This document shows positions 25,001 to 34,872 of a DNA stretch of 64,000 nucleotides, piece by piece. Source of the DNA: Chryseobacterium oryzae (GTDB taxonomy: Bacteria > Bacteroidota > Bacteroidia > Flavobacteriales > Weeksellaceae); the NCBI RefSeq assembly GCF_022811665.1, contig NZ_CP094529.1, forward strand, positions 1,240,001 to 1,304,000. Reading direction: 5' to 3'. A model generated the notes under the pieces. That model made no database searches. It saw only the letters and a program-made list of their open reading frames with translations, and had not been told where the DNA came from. Both the position numbers and the translations under genes were made by a program. How positions within the stretch are numbered: position 1 is the first letter of the stretch; every line of letters starts with the position of its first letter.

Positions 25001-26275
25001 AAAGATGAAAACCATAAACAGCATAAGGTAATTTCAAACATAGAAAATCTTATTACAAAAGTTTTTGAAAAGAAAAATGGTTCAAAACAAAGGAGATTTA
25101 TAGAGCCCATACCTAATTTCCGATTTGATGCTAAAAAACAGTTGGAAGAAGTATTAGTTTCTCATAAAGCTAAAAATAAAGTTGTAACAAAGAATAAAAA
25201 TAAAACCAAATCAAAAAATGGTGAAAAAGTTAAAGTTGAATTAACGCCAAGAGGGCAACTTCATAAAGAAACCATTTATGGTAGTGCAAAATTCCTTAAA
25301 ACTAAGGACGAAAAAGTTTCTGGAAAGTTTGATTTAGAAACAATTAATAAAGTTCAGAATAAGAATTATAAAGAAGCTTTATTAAAACGACTGAATGAAT
25401 TTGGTGGAGATTCTAAGAAAGCTTTTACTGGGAAAAATATTTTAGCAAAAAATCCAATATTTCTTAATGATGAGAAAACGGAACAATTGCCTGAGTCCGT
25501 GACTTTAGCTTGGTATGAAATAGGCTACACAATCAGGAAAACTGTTAATCCTGATAATTTTAAAGATTATAAAAATCTAGATAAAATCATAGACAAGGGT
25601 ACAAGGGATGTTTTAAAAGCTCGTCTTTATGAATTTAATGGGAATGCTAAAGAAGCATTTTCTGATTTAGATAAAAATCCAATTTGGCTTAATAAATCAA
25701 AAGGGATTTCTATAAAAACGGTTACTATTACAGGGATAAGTAATGCTGAAGTTTTGCATTATAAAAAAGACCATTTTGGAAAGGAAATTTTAAATGAAAA
25801 CGGAAATAAAATTCCAGTAGATTTTGTTAGCACCGGTAATAATCATCACGTTGCGATTTACGAAGATGAAAAAGGAAATCTTCAAGAAAAGGTAGTTAGT
25901 TTTTATGAAGCAGTAGAAAGAGTAAATCAAGGTCTTTCAATTATTGACAAAGAACTTAACAGTAATTTAGGTTGGAAGTTTCTTTTTACGATGAAACAAA
26001 ATGAGATGTTTTTATTTCCATCAGAAGAATTTAACCCAAAAGATATTGATTTATATGATGAAAAGAATCTGAACTTGATTTCTAAGAATATATTTAGAGT
26101 ACAAAAGTTTACAACAAAAGATTACTTCTTTAGGCATCATTTAGAAACCAATGTTGAAGATAATGCTAAATTAAAAGGAATAACTTGGAGAAGAGAAGGA
26201 ATTAATGGAATAAAAGATATTTTAAAAGTTCGTCTAAATCATTTAGGCAAAATTGTTCACGTAGGAGAATATTAA
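22088..26275 (+). CDS. cas9: Cas9 RNA-guided endonuclease, type II-C
   Basis: The effector nuclease cuts DNA matched by the crRNA-tracrRNA pair. The 1395-aa protein has RuvC-I (NILGLDLGVSSIGWAVV, Asp9), an Arg-rich bridge helix (ASRTIARSARRNLQRFKIRR), RuvC-II (LDEIRIELARELKNN), the HNH domain (YDIDHIIPQSRFFDD, His782; later LVPRGANLKKGN) and RuvC-III (HRHHAMDALTVAF, with Asp950). All catalytic residues appear intact. It is longer than the compact II-C enzymes of Neisseria or Campylobacter but normal for Bacteroidetes. The start is the ATG at 22088, since the frame from 22079 begins at TTG. There is no csn2 or cas4, hence type II-C. Base composition is more AT-rich than cas1. Confidence 0.98.
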   Translation: MTKNILGLDLGVSSIGWAVVQEDSKNSHNNKIIKVGVRVNPLTVDEQINFEKGKPITTNASRTIARSARRNLQRFKIRRENLIDVLQKSNILKETDLLTEIGKNSTFQTQELRAKAANSKIELSEFARVLMLINKKRGYKSSRKAKNDEDGQIVDGMAVAKKLYEENLTPGEYSYQLLAEGKKQLPDFYRSDLQAEFDKVWGFQKQFYAEILTDNIYKELQGKNKNATWAILKEPFSLVGIKQTGTMQEKKVERYLWRSEAVRKQLDFESLAIVFQEINGNLYSSSGYLGAISDRSKELYFNNQTVGEYLYKQLKGNPHTKLKNQVFYRQDYLDEFEKIWETQSQYHKELNNELKNEIRDVIIFYQRKLKSQKGLISICEFENREIEIKENGKTKKKTVGLKVAPKSSPLFQEFKIWQVLNNLQFQNLETKEIFPIDLDFKQSIFDEVNIKGKLSAKDVLDIVGYSGKEWKTNFTDIQGNITNENLYTAFLKIIACEGIEFPKQFKLTIEDEIKVSKIHSSSDNIKQFVKEKFSELGIDTSILYFNPELEGSDFEKQASYQLWHLLYSYEGDDSPSGNEKLYELLEKKFGFKKEHSKILAEIGFSQDYGSLSSKAMRKIYPYIKEHKYSDACNYAGYNHSKNSLTKEQLENRVLKEQLDILPKNSLRNPVVEKILNQMINLVNEVTKEYGKLDEIRIELARELKNNAEERANMTSEISKATIQHQKYTEVLQREFGIKSPSRNDIIRYKLYLELEKNLFKDLYTDVQIKREELFTDKYDIDHIIPQSRFFDDSFSNKVLVPRGANLKKGNFTAFDYLGNESTVKLEKFLNIIKELYDKGAISKAKHEKLQKKGNDIGDGFIERDLRNTQYIAKKAREILLGITDYVTPTSGRITDKLREDWNLVNVMKELNLEKYKKLGLTETVINSKGEEKQRIIDWTKRNDHRHHAMDALTVAFTTHNHIQYLNYLNARKDENHKQHKVISNIENLITKVFEKKNGSKQRRFIEPIPNFRFDAKKQLEEVLVSHKAKNKVVTKNKNKTKSKNGEKVKVELTPRGQLHKETIYGSAKFLKTKDEKVSGKFDLETINKVQNKNYKEALLKRLNEFGGDSKKAFTGKNILAKNPIFLNDEKTEQLPESVTLAWYEIGYTIRKTVNPDNFKDYKNLDKIIDKGTRDVLKARLYEFNGNAKEAFSDLDKNPIWLNKSKGISIKTVTITGISNAEVLHYKKDHFGKEILNENGNKIPVDFVSTGNNHHVAIYEDEKGNLQEKVVSFYEAVERVNQGLSIIDKELNSNLGWKFLFTMKQNEMFLFPSEEFNPKDIDLYDEKNLNLISKNIFRVQKFTTKDYFFRHHLETNVEDNAKLKGITWRREGINGIKDILKVRLNHLGKIVHVGEY

Positions 26276-26287
26276 AATTTATTAAAT

Positions 26288-27181
26288 ATGATCACCCGCT
26301 CCATCTACATTGGCAATCCTGCTTATCTCAAGCTCAAAGACGAGCAGATGAAAATCCTTTGTCCGGAAACCAAAACCGAAAAGGGGAGCGTGCCTGTCGA
26401 AGATTTGGGACTTTTGATGTTAGACCATTTTCAGATTACCATTTCACATCATCTTATTCAGAAAATGATGGGGAATAACGTGGTGGTCATTAGTTGTGAC
26501 GCCCATCATTTGCCGCACGGGATAATGTTGCCACTGTACGGACATACCGAACATTCCGATAGAGTAAAAGACCAGCTGGAAGCCAGCGAACCGCTGAAAA
26601 AACAACTTTGGAAACAAACCATTGAATGTAAAATCGAAAACCAAAAAAACGTCTTGATGAAGCTTGGAAACTATTACGAGCCAATGCTTGAGTATCAGAA
26701 AAACGTAAAATCTGGTGACATCACCAATATGGAAGGCATTGCTGCACAGCATTACTGGAAATATCTCATCAGTCTCGATTTTCTGCGGCAGCGTTTTGGA
26801 GATTCACCCAATCAGTTTTTCAATTTTGGATATGCGGTTCTCAGGAGCATTGTCGCCAGAGCCATTGTAGAAACCGGTTTGCTGCCTGTTCTGGGGATTT
26901 TTCATAAAAATAAGTACAATCCCTATTGCCTTGCGGACGATTTGATGGAGCCTTATCGTCCGTTCGTCGATTTGCTCGTGATGCAGTGGCTGAAAATCAA
27001 TCCCGAAACAGAAGAACTCACCAAAGAATTTAAAGCCCACATTCTACAGATTGCCACCAAGGATGTGTTGATTGACGGTAAAACAAGACCCTTGTTAGTC
27101 GCTGTAAAAACCACAGCTTCATCGCTTTACAAATGCTATACCGGAGAAAAACGGCTCATTTCCTATCCAGAACTGCTATGA
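26288..27181 (+). CDS. cas1: Cas1 integrase of the type II-C system
   Basis: Cas1 catalyses integration of new spacers together with Cas2. The 297-aa protein has the type II Cas1 form: MITRSIYIGNPAYLKLKDEQ, LGLLMLDHFQITISHHLIQK, the metal-site regions EGIAAQHYWKYLI (Glu) and GILP-like LLPVLGIFHKNKYNPYCLAD (His), then DDLMEPYRPFVD. It is 12 bases from cas9 and so in one operon. Two sampled lines at its start (26281-26400) contain 56 G+C of 120, well above the roughly 30% seen in cas9. The adaptation genes may therefore have a different history from cas9. Confidence 0.97.
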   Translation: MITRSIYIGNPAYLKLKDEQMKILCPETKTEKGSVPVEDLGLLMLDHFQITISHHLIQKMMGNNVVVISCDAHHLPHGIMLPLYGHTEHSDRVKDQLEASEPLKKQLWKQTIECKIENQKNVLMKLGNYYEPMLEYQKNVKSGDITNMEGIAAQHYWKYLISLDFLRQRFGDSPNQFFNFGYAVLRSIVARAIVETGLLPVLGIFHKNKYNPYCLADDLMEPYRPFVDLLVMQWLKINPETEELTKEFKAHILQIATKDVLIDGKTRPLLVAVKTTASSLYKCYTGEKRLISYPELL

Positions 27182-27192
27182 TGATTCTTACA

Positions 27193-27352
27193 AGTTGGGC
27201 GTGCCCCAATGTTTTTTTTCCAACACCAAACCTCCAAAAAAAACAAAGGGTCGGTCTTCGCCTGCAATCTTTTTTGCCATCATATTTTGTCAGAATAAGT
27301 TCACGTGGAATAAGGCAAAAGGATTTCCGGCTACGCCCTCACGCATCGCAGC
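27193..27352. repeat. dispersed GC-richer intergenic element between cas1 and cas2
   Basis: This 160-base stretch has blocks GGCGTGCCCC, GGGTCGGTCT, GGATTTCCGGCTACGCCCTC and ACGCA in the same order as 62434-62567 between infC and rpmI (GGCGTGTCCC, GGGTCGGGCT, ATTTCC, CCCTCACGCA). I recognise it as a flavobacterial interspersed repeat. It separates two genes that normally touch. The 80-aa frame across it is not a gene. Confidence 0.65.
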
Positions 27353-27371
27353 ACGTCCAAAATACCGGTAA

Positions 27372-27710
<339 letters not shown>

Positions 27711-27730
27711 ATTCCCAATCCTAAAAGTAA

Positions 27731-27764
27731 AAATAATCTACTGAAAACCAGTAGATTATTTTTT
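27731..27764. terminator. bidirectional terminator between cas2 and the array
   Basis: A 13-bp perfect stem (AAATAATCTACTG with its complement) around AAAAC is followed by T on the plus side and A-rich sequence on the minus side. It can end both the cas operon (plus) and the array transcripts (minus). The first repeat begins 7 bases after the stem. Confidence 0.85.
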
Positions 27765-27767
27765 GAG

Positions 27768-30700
27768 GTTGTTGTGTATCTCAAAGATACTGAAAAATGA
27801 AAGCAATTCACAACCGACTATCCGAATAATGTTTGGAAGCCTTTGTTGTTGTGTATCTCAAAGATACTGAAAAATGAAAGCAATTCACAACCCTTTCGGA
27901 ATAGATTCAAATCCCGCAGATGTTGTTGTGTATCTCAAAGATACTGAAAAATGAAAGCAATTCACAACTAAAGGCATAATGATATTAATGTAATTGGCGT
28001 TGTTGTGTATCTCAAAGATACTGAAAAATGAAAGCAATTCACAACAGAATTTGGAGAAGCGACATTGTTTGTCGTGTTGTTGTGTATCTCAAAGATACTG
28101 AAAAATGAAAGCAATTCACAACTCCATTATGCTCCAAAATATGAGTTAAAACGTTGTTGTGTATCTCAAAGATACTGAAAAATGAAAGCAATTCACAACC
28201 TATTGGCATTATTGTTAGTAACTATATAAGTTGTTGTGTATCTCAAAGATACTGAAAAATGAAAGCAATTCACAACAGCTAGTTTATCTGTATATTCTTT
28301 GCTGTCGTTGTTGTGTATCTCAAAGATACTGAAAAATGAAAGCAATTCACAACCGATTGTGTAGTAATTTTTAATTTTAGTTTGTTGTTGTGTATCTCAA
28401 AGATACTGAAAAATGAAAGCAATTCACAACTTATAAGTAAGTGATAGTGAGGTCTTTTAGGTTGTTGTGTATCTCAAAGATACTGAAAAATGAAAGCAAT
28501 TCACAACTCAACGATGGGTAAACCATTTAGAAGGTTCGTTGTTGTGTATCTCAAAGATACTGAAAAATGAAAGCAATTCACAACGAATTAGAAATATTCA
28601 TCATAATGTATTTTGTTGTTGTGTATCTCAAAGATACTGAAAAATGAAAGCAATTCACAACGGATAAATATTGCAGTCAAAGAAGTCCGAGGTTGTTGTG
28701 TATCTCAAAGATACTGAAAAATGAAAGCAATTCACAACAGGAGCTTGCGTTTCCTGTGTTTTTTGTTGGTTGTTGTGTATCTCAAAGATACTGAAAAATG
28801 AAAGCAATTCACAACTACCTGAAAAGGAATGGGATAAAATTGAAAGTTGTTGTGTATCTCAAAGATACTGAAAAATGAAAGCAATTCACAACCTATTGGC
28901 ATTATTGTTAGTAACTATATAAGTTGTTGTGTATCTCAAAGATACTGAAAAATGAAAGCAATTCACAACCCCCGAGCGGGGGGCTACGCCCAAAAGCCAG
29001 TTGTTGTGTATCTCAAAGATACTGAAAAATGAAAGCAATTCACAACTTGCAAATAAGTTTTCTGAAAACTTTATGTGTTGTTGTGTATCTCAAAGATACT
29101 GAAAAATGAAAGCAATTCACAACTGAAGGAGAAAGATATATCACTACTGATATGTTGTTGTGTATCTCAAAGATACTGAAAAATGAAAGCAATTCACAAC
29201 GGTTGGTTTGATGTTTTTGGCTTTTGATTTGTTGTTGTGTATCTCAAAGATACTGAAAAATGAAAGCAATTCACAACAAGTACTGACATCGTCCGCAATT
29301 CAAAGTAGTTGTTGTGTATCTCAAAGATACTGAAAAATGAAAGCAATTCACAACATAAAATCATGAATTGCCATTGCATCACCGGTTGTTGTGTATCTCA
29401 AAGATACTGAAAAATGAAAGCAATTCACAACAGTTTAATGCTATCCAGGTTTCTACTCAGGGTTGTTGTGTATCTCAAAGATACTGAAAAATGAAAGCAA
29501 TTCACAACTGAAATTTTTAATTTGATAACACCTTATGCGTTGTTGTGTATCTCAAAGATACTGAAAAATGAAAGCAATTCACAACGACGTGCCGCGTCAT
29601 TCCTGGTCCCTCTGGGTTGTTGTGTATCTCAAAGATACTGAAAAATGAAAGCAATTCACAACGCGGAATAAGTCGATCTTAACAACTGATCCGTTGTTGT
29701 GTATCTCAAAGATACTGAAAAATGAAAGCAATTCACAACTTAATTTTCCTTTCACTAAAGGAGAAAGCGGTTGTTGTGTATCTCAAAGATACTGAAAAAT
29801 GAAAGCAATTCACAACTGCTGGTAGATTGGCAGCTTATCCGGTGCGGTTGTTGTGTATCTCAAAGATACTGAAAAATGAAAGCAATTCACAACAATAATT
29901 ATTTGGAGTTTGCGGCGGAATTAGTTGTTGTGTATCTCAAAGATACTGAAAAATGAAAGCAATTCACAACTCGCTAATAAGCGGGGTTCTTCAATTAGGC
30001 GTTGTTGTGTATCTCAAAGATACTGAAAAATGAAAGCAATTCACAACTTGATAATTGCATTAATGTAAAGATCTTCTGTTGTTGTGTATCTCAAAGATAC
30101 TGAAAAATGAAAGCAATTCACAACGAATGCTCCGTCATAATGTAGATATCCATTGTTGTTGTGTATCTCAAAGATACTGAAAAATGAAAGCAATTCACAA
30201 CCAAAATACTCAGCGTTGAAAGTTACTGGATGTTGTTGTGTATCTCAAAGATACTGAAAAATGAAAGCAATTCACAACTGAATTTGAAATTTTCTTTTTC
30301 ATAAGAAAGTTGTTGTGTATCTCAAAGATACTGAAAAATGAAAGCAATTCACAACATCTGCACAATTATCTAAAAGAGTCTGCAGGTTGTTGTGTATCTC
30401 AAAGATACTGAAAAATGAAAGCAATTCACAACTAAGGAGGATTACACCAAACTCTTCCATTCGTTGTTGTGTATCTCAAAGATACTGAAAAATGAAAGCA
30501 ATTCACAACGAGGGATGAAGAATTAAACAATTCTTATATGTTGTTGTGTATCTCAAAGATACTGAAAAATGAAAGCAATTCACAACGCCTGTTACTATAT
30601 TTGATACTGCAACAGCGTTGTTGTGTATCTCAAAGATACTGAAAAATGAAAGCAATTCACAACTAAAACACTAGGCGGACAGATATCTAATCTGTTGTTG

Positions 30701-33435
30701 TGTATCTCAAAGATACTGAAAAATGAAAGCAATTCACAACAAACCCATATTAACGACAAAACCAATCCCCGTTGTTGTGTATCTCAAAGATACTGAAAAA
30801 TGAAAGCAATTCACAACAATTGAGTTATAAACAAAAAACTGAAACATGTTGTTGTGTATCTCAAAGATACTGAAAAATGAAAGCAATTCACAACGAACAT
30901 TAGAAGGTTTACCAAATGTTGATGGTTGTTGTGTATCTCAAAGATACTGAAAAATGAAAGCAATTCACAACAAAAATTCATCATCTCCAGGAATAGTGTC
31001 TGTTGTTGTGTATCTCAAAGATACTGAAAAATGAAAGCAATTCACAACTATCTTTATTGTGATGTACAATACCTATATGTTGTTGTGTATCTCAAAGATA
31101 CTGAAAAATGAAAGCAATTCACAACCACCTTTGCACGTTCCCCTTAATGGGCAAAGTTGTTGTGTATCTCAAAGATACTGAAAAATGAAAGCAATTCACA
31201 ACATTGATGTTGCTGTTACTTTCCAGAGGTTGGTTGTTGTGTATCTCAAAGATACTGAAAAATGAAAGCAATTCACAACAAACGCTTTAGATTTATTAAG
31301 TATATCTTAGTTGTTGTGTATCTCAAAGATACTGAAAAATGAAAGCAATTCACAACAAGGTGCATTACCGACCAAAGATGAGTTGTGTTGTTGTGTATCT
31401 CAAAGATACTGAAAAATGAAAGCAATTCACAACGGTTTCTCCCATTGAGGAAGATATTAAGCAGTTGTTGTGTATCTCAAAGATACTGAAAAATGAAAGC
31501 AATTCACAACTTATGTGTGAAAATTCCGATTACTGCATTAGTTGTTGTGTATCTCAAAGATACTGAAAAATGAAAGCAATTCACAACTGTTGCTGTTGGA
31601 GAACCTGCGTTAAAATGGTTGTTGTGTATCTCAAAGATACTGAAAAATGAAAGCAATTCACAACGGTTTCTCCCATTGAGGAAGATATTAAGCAGTTGTT
31701 GTGTATCTCAAAGATACTGAAAAATGAAAGCAATTCACAACTGTTGCTGTTGGAGAACCTGCGTTAAAATGGTTGTTGTGTATCTCAAAGATACTGAAAA
31801 ATGAAAGCAATTCACAACTTTCGGATAAATATCATCAAAAGAAATTGAGTTGTTGTGTATCTCAAAGATACTGAAAAATGAAAGCAATTCACAACAGCCT
31901 AAGAGGTTATAAAAATAAATCTGGTGTTGTTGTGTATCTCAAAGATACTGAAAAATGAAAGCAATTCACAACAGCTAGTTTATCTGTATATTCTTTGCTG
32001 TCGTTGTTGTGTATCTCAAAGATACTGAAAAATGAAAGCAATTCACAACCGATTGTGTAGTAATTTTTAATTTTAGTTTGTTGTTGTGTATCTCAAAGAT
32101 ACTGAAAAATGAAAGCAATTCACAACTCGCTAATAAGCGGGGTTCTTCAATTAGGCGTTGTTGTGTATCTCAAAGATACTGAAAAATGAAAGCAATTCAC
32201 AACTTGATAATTGCATTAATGTAAAGATCTTCTGTTGTTGTGTATCTCAAAGATACTGAAAAATGAAAGCAATTCACAACGAATGCTCCGTCATAATGTA
32301 GATATCCATTGTTGTTGTGTATCTCAAAGATACTGAAAAATGAAAGCAATTCACAACTGAAAATGGTAAAATAAAACGTGATGATCAGTTGTTGTGTATC
32401 TCAAAGATACTGAAAAATGAAAGCAATTCACAACTCAACGATGGGTAAACCATTTAGAAGGTTCGTTGTTGTGTATCTCAAAGATACTGAAAAATGAAAG
32501 CAATTCACAACGAATTAGAAATATTCATCATAATGTATTTTGTTGTTGTGTATCTCAAAGATACTGAAAAATGAAAGCAATTCACAACGGATAAATATTG
32601 CAGTCAAAGAAGTCCGAGGTTGTTGTGTATCTCAAAGATACTGAAAAATGAAAGCAATTCACAACAGGAGCTTGCGTTTCCTGTGTTTTTTGTTGGTTGT
32701 TGTGTATCTCAAAGATACTGAAAAATGAAAGCAATTCACAACTACCTGAAAAGGAATGGGATAAAATTGAAAGTTGTTGTGTATCTCAAAGATACTGAAA
32801 AATGAAAGCAATTCACAACCATCGCCTCATTAGAACGGTCTATCTGCCAGTTGTTGTGTATCTCAAAGATACTGAAAAATGAAAGCAATTCACAACGCTT
32901 TTACCCGAATCTTGTATTTCGGTTTTGTTGTTGTGTATCTCAAAGATACTGAAAAATGAAAGCAATTCACAACATGGAGCAAAAATAAATATTATTAATA
33001 AAGGTTGTTGTGTATCTCAAAGATACTGAAAAATGAAAGCAATTCACAACGTTAACTCAAATCTATACAACGCCTCATCAGTTGTTGTGTATCTCAAAGA
33101 TACTGAAAAATGAAAGCAATTCACAACCCTAAGTGGGGCAGATTATTATCATCATAAGTTGTTGTGTATCTCAAAGATACTGAAAAATGAAAGCAATTCA
33201 CAACTAGTTGTTAAATTATTAGGGTGAAAATAATGTTGTTGTGTATCTCAAAGATACTGAAAAATGAAAGCAATTCACAACGGCTTTTGTTCGTGGGATG
33301 CCAACTATTGGGTTGTTGTGTATCTCAAAGATACTGAAAAATGAAAGCAATTCACAACAAAGTATTCATCATAATGTATTTTTGCGTGGTTGTTGTGTAT
33401 CTCAAAGATACTGAAAAATGAAAGCAATTCACAAC
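27768..33435 (-). CRISPR. type II-C CRISPR array: 74 repeats of 47 bp, 30-bp spacers
   Basis: On the plus strand the repeat starts GTTGTTGTGTATCTCAAAGA and ends GAAAGCAATTCACAAC; no variant was noticed among the repeats read. First and last repeats start at 27768 and 33389, exactly 73 periods of 77 bp apart. A 74th spacer (33436-33465) leads into a degenerate repeat. Thirteen spacers are duplicates: 6=15, 7-8=55-56, 10-14=61-65, 29-31=57-59, 48=51 and 50=52, leaving 61 distinct. The tracrRNA fixes crRNA as the minus strand, with spacer first and then GTTGTGAATTGC. In that sense each repeat holds a hairpin (GTATCT-TTG-AGATAC) containing a TATCTTTG -7 box, and TTG 21 bases before it. Confidence 0.99.
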
Positions 33436-33465
33436 ATTTCTCTCAATTATTGGATGAGTTCTTTA

Positions 33466-33565
33466 GTTGTTAATACTGAAAAATGAAATCCGGTTGAGGA
33501 AAAGCGATAGTAGATTCAGTGAAATAAGAAAGGAGAGGTTTGGCTGTTCTAAAGCAATTCATAAT
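33466..33565. repeat. degenerate, interrupted terminal repeat
   Basis: GTTGTT is followed directly by AATACTGAAAAATGAAA (33472-33488), so 13 bases of the repeat including half the hairpin are lost. The missing 3' part reappears 62 bases later as AAAGCAATTCATAAT (33551-33565). TTTCTCAAAGTAA near 33584-33596 resembles the repeat middle (ATCTCAAAGATA). This marks the old, cas-distal end of the array. Confidence 0.75.
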
Positions 33566-33683
33566 ACATCCGATAAACCATTTCTCAAAGTAAGGGCATA
33601 AGTTTTTGAATACAAAATTGGGTGTATAAAAATGTAAAAAAAGCTTTTAGTGATTTTAATCTTCATGATTATTCATATAGATC

Positions 33684-33723
33684 AAAAAAGACCATTTTCA
33701 TATAATACAAAATGGTCTTTTCT
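33684..33723. terminator. bidirectional terminator
   Basis: AAAAGACCATTTT and its complement flank a 10-base loop, with T or A runs on both sides. It ends the minus-strand response-regulator gene that stops at 33730. Confidence 0.85.
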
Positions 33724-33729
33724 GTTCAT

Positions 33730-34107
33730 TTATAGAGATATTGAATTTTTTTTACTGATTAAGCTTTCAATTTTTACCAGAACATCATCTATATCAAAAG
33801 GTTTAGGGATAAATTCGTCTGCTTCACAGGAATTAGTTACCTGTTCTGCTTTGGCATGAGCACTGATAATCATTACAGGGATATCGGCTGTTAAAGGATC
33901 TTGTTTAATCTGATTACAAAGATCTGTTCCCAAACCGTCCGGAAGTTTTACATCCAGAATAAAAATATCCGGAACCACAGATTTATCTCTGCTGTTGAAC
34001 AATGCTGCGGTAGAGAAAGATCTTACATCATAATTCTCAAATGACAGGAGTAGCTGTAATGCATCACGGATGCCTGTCTCATCTTCTACGATAAATATTG
34101 TTTTCAT
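33730..34107 (-). CDS. single-domain response regulator (CheY-like receiver)
   Basis: A 125-aa receiver domain with no output domain. The acidic pocket is VEDE (residues 7-10), the phospho-acceptor Asp52 is in IFILDVKLPDG, the switch Ser82 is in MIISAHA and the conserved Lys is in EFIPKPFD. It would pass a phosphoryl signal to a partner protein or act in a phosphorelay. No histidine kinase is adjacent. It lies next to the degenerate end of the CRISPR array, but I see no functional link. Confidence 0.9.
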   Translation of the reverse strand: MKTIFIVEDETGIRDALQLLLSFENYDVRSFSTAALFNSRDKSVVPDIFILDVKLPDGLGTDLCNQIKQDPLTADIPVMIISAHAKAEQVTNSCEADEFIPKPFDIDDVLVKIESLISKKNSISL

Positions 34108-34477
34108 GGTTACGGCATCACAAAAAGAGAGCCAATCTTCTTCAGTTATTAAAATTTGTAAAGTTGAAAGCGAAGAATAGTAATTTTCATACGCATTCCC
34201 AGTATATTTTATTTCTCTTATGAGTAATTATATTTTTATCTACTGCGAATAGTTTTTATTTTAAAAATTATTCATGAAAATTTCATAATAGATTAACAGT
34301 TTTTATTAAAATATTGTTTTGATTAAAATTTTATTAAAATAATTTCATAATATACTTTGCTATGAAATTATAAGTTGTATCTTGCAGACGTTTATATTTG
34401 GAATCAATATTATGTTCATTATTATGTTGCTTTTCTTTTATATTCCAATTTTTTATTAATTTTTTAATTTTTTTTAA
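34108..34477. other. divergent intergenic region, response regulator / RNA-binding protein
   Basis: 370 very AT-rich bases without a gene. A -7 box at 34393-34400 serves the RRM gene. The rest of its 5' leader (about 73 bases) is almost only A and T. Confidence 0.5.
34393..34400 (+). promoter_or_regulatory. Bacteroidetes -7 promoter box
   Basis: TATATTTG matches TAnnTTTG. TTG at 34375-34377 is 15 bases upstream, slightly short for a -33. The predicted leader before the RRM gene is about 73 bases and very AT-rich. Confidence 0.55.
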
Positions 34478-34840
34478 ATGAACATTTTTGTTTCAAACAT
34501 CAACTACGCAACTAAAGAATATGAGTTGCACGATTTATTTGCAGAATTTGGCGATGTATCATCTGCTAAAATTGTAACAGACAGAGAAACTGGTCGCTCA
34601 AGAGGTTTCGGATTTATCGAAATGGGTGACGAAGAAGGGCAGCAGGCTGTAGAAGCGCTTAACCAAAAAGAATTTAACGGAAAAGTTCTTAACGTTTCTG
34701 AAGCTAAACCAAGAGAAGAAAAACCAAGAAGAAGTTTCGATAATAATAGAAGCGGAGGTGGTTATGGTAACAACCGTGGTGGAAACGGTGGTGGTTACGG
34801 AAACAACCGTGGCGGAAATGGCGGTGGAAACCGTTGGTAA
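34478..34840 (+). CDS. RNA-binding protein, RRM with Gly-rich tail
   Basis: A 120-aa protein with one RNA-recognition motif: RNP2 MNIFVSNINYATKEYELHDL and RNP1 SRGFGFIEM. A linker (KPREEKPRRSFDNNRSG) follows, and then a Gly/Asn/Arg repeat tail of GGYGNNRGGNG units. This is the usual architecture of small bacterial RRM proteins in cyanobacteria and Bacteroidetes, which bind RNA and are often linked to cold response. The long AT-rich leader would suit post-transcriptional control. A UUCG-loop terminator follows. Confidence 0.95.
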   Translation: MNIFVSNINYATKEYELHDLFAEFGDVSSAKIVTDRETGRSRGFGFIEMGDEEGQQAVEALNQKEFNGKVLNVSEAKPREEKPRRSFDNNRSGGGYGNNRGGNGGGYGNNRGGNGGGNRW

Positions 34841-34847
34841 AATAATG

Positions 34848-34872
34848 AAGCGGCTTTCGAGCCGCTTTTTTT
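34848..34872 (+). terminator. rho-independent terminator with TTCG tetraloop
   Basis: AAGCGGCT-TTCG-AGCCGCTT followed by a T-run, 8 bases after the RRM gene. It overlaps the end of the convergent BlaI-type gene. Confidence 0.95.

Noticed and set aside
29194..29382. 62-aa minus frame inside the CRISPR array
   Set aside because: It is formed by repeats and spacers and contains direct repeat-encoded duplications.
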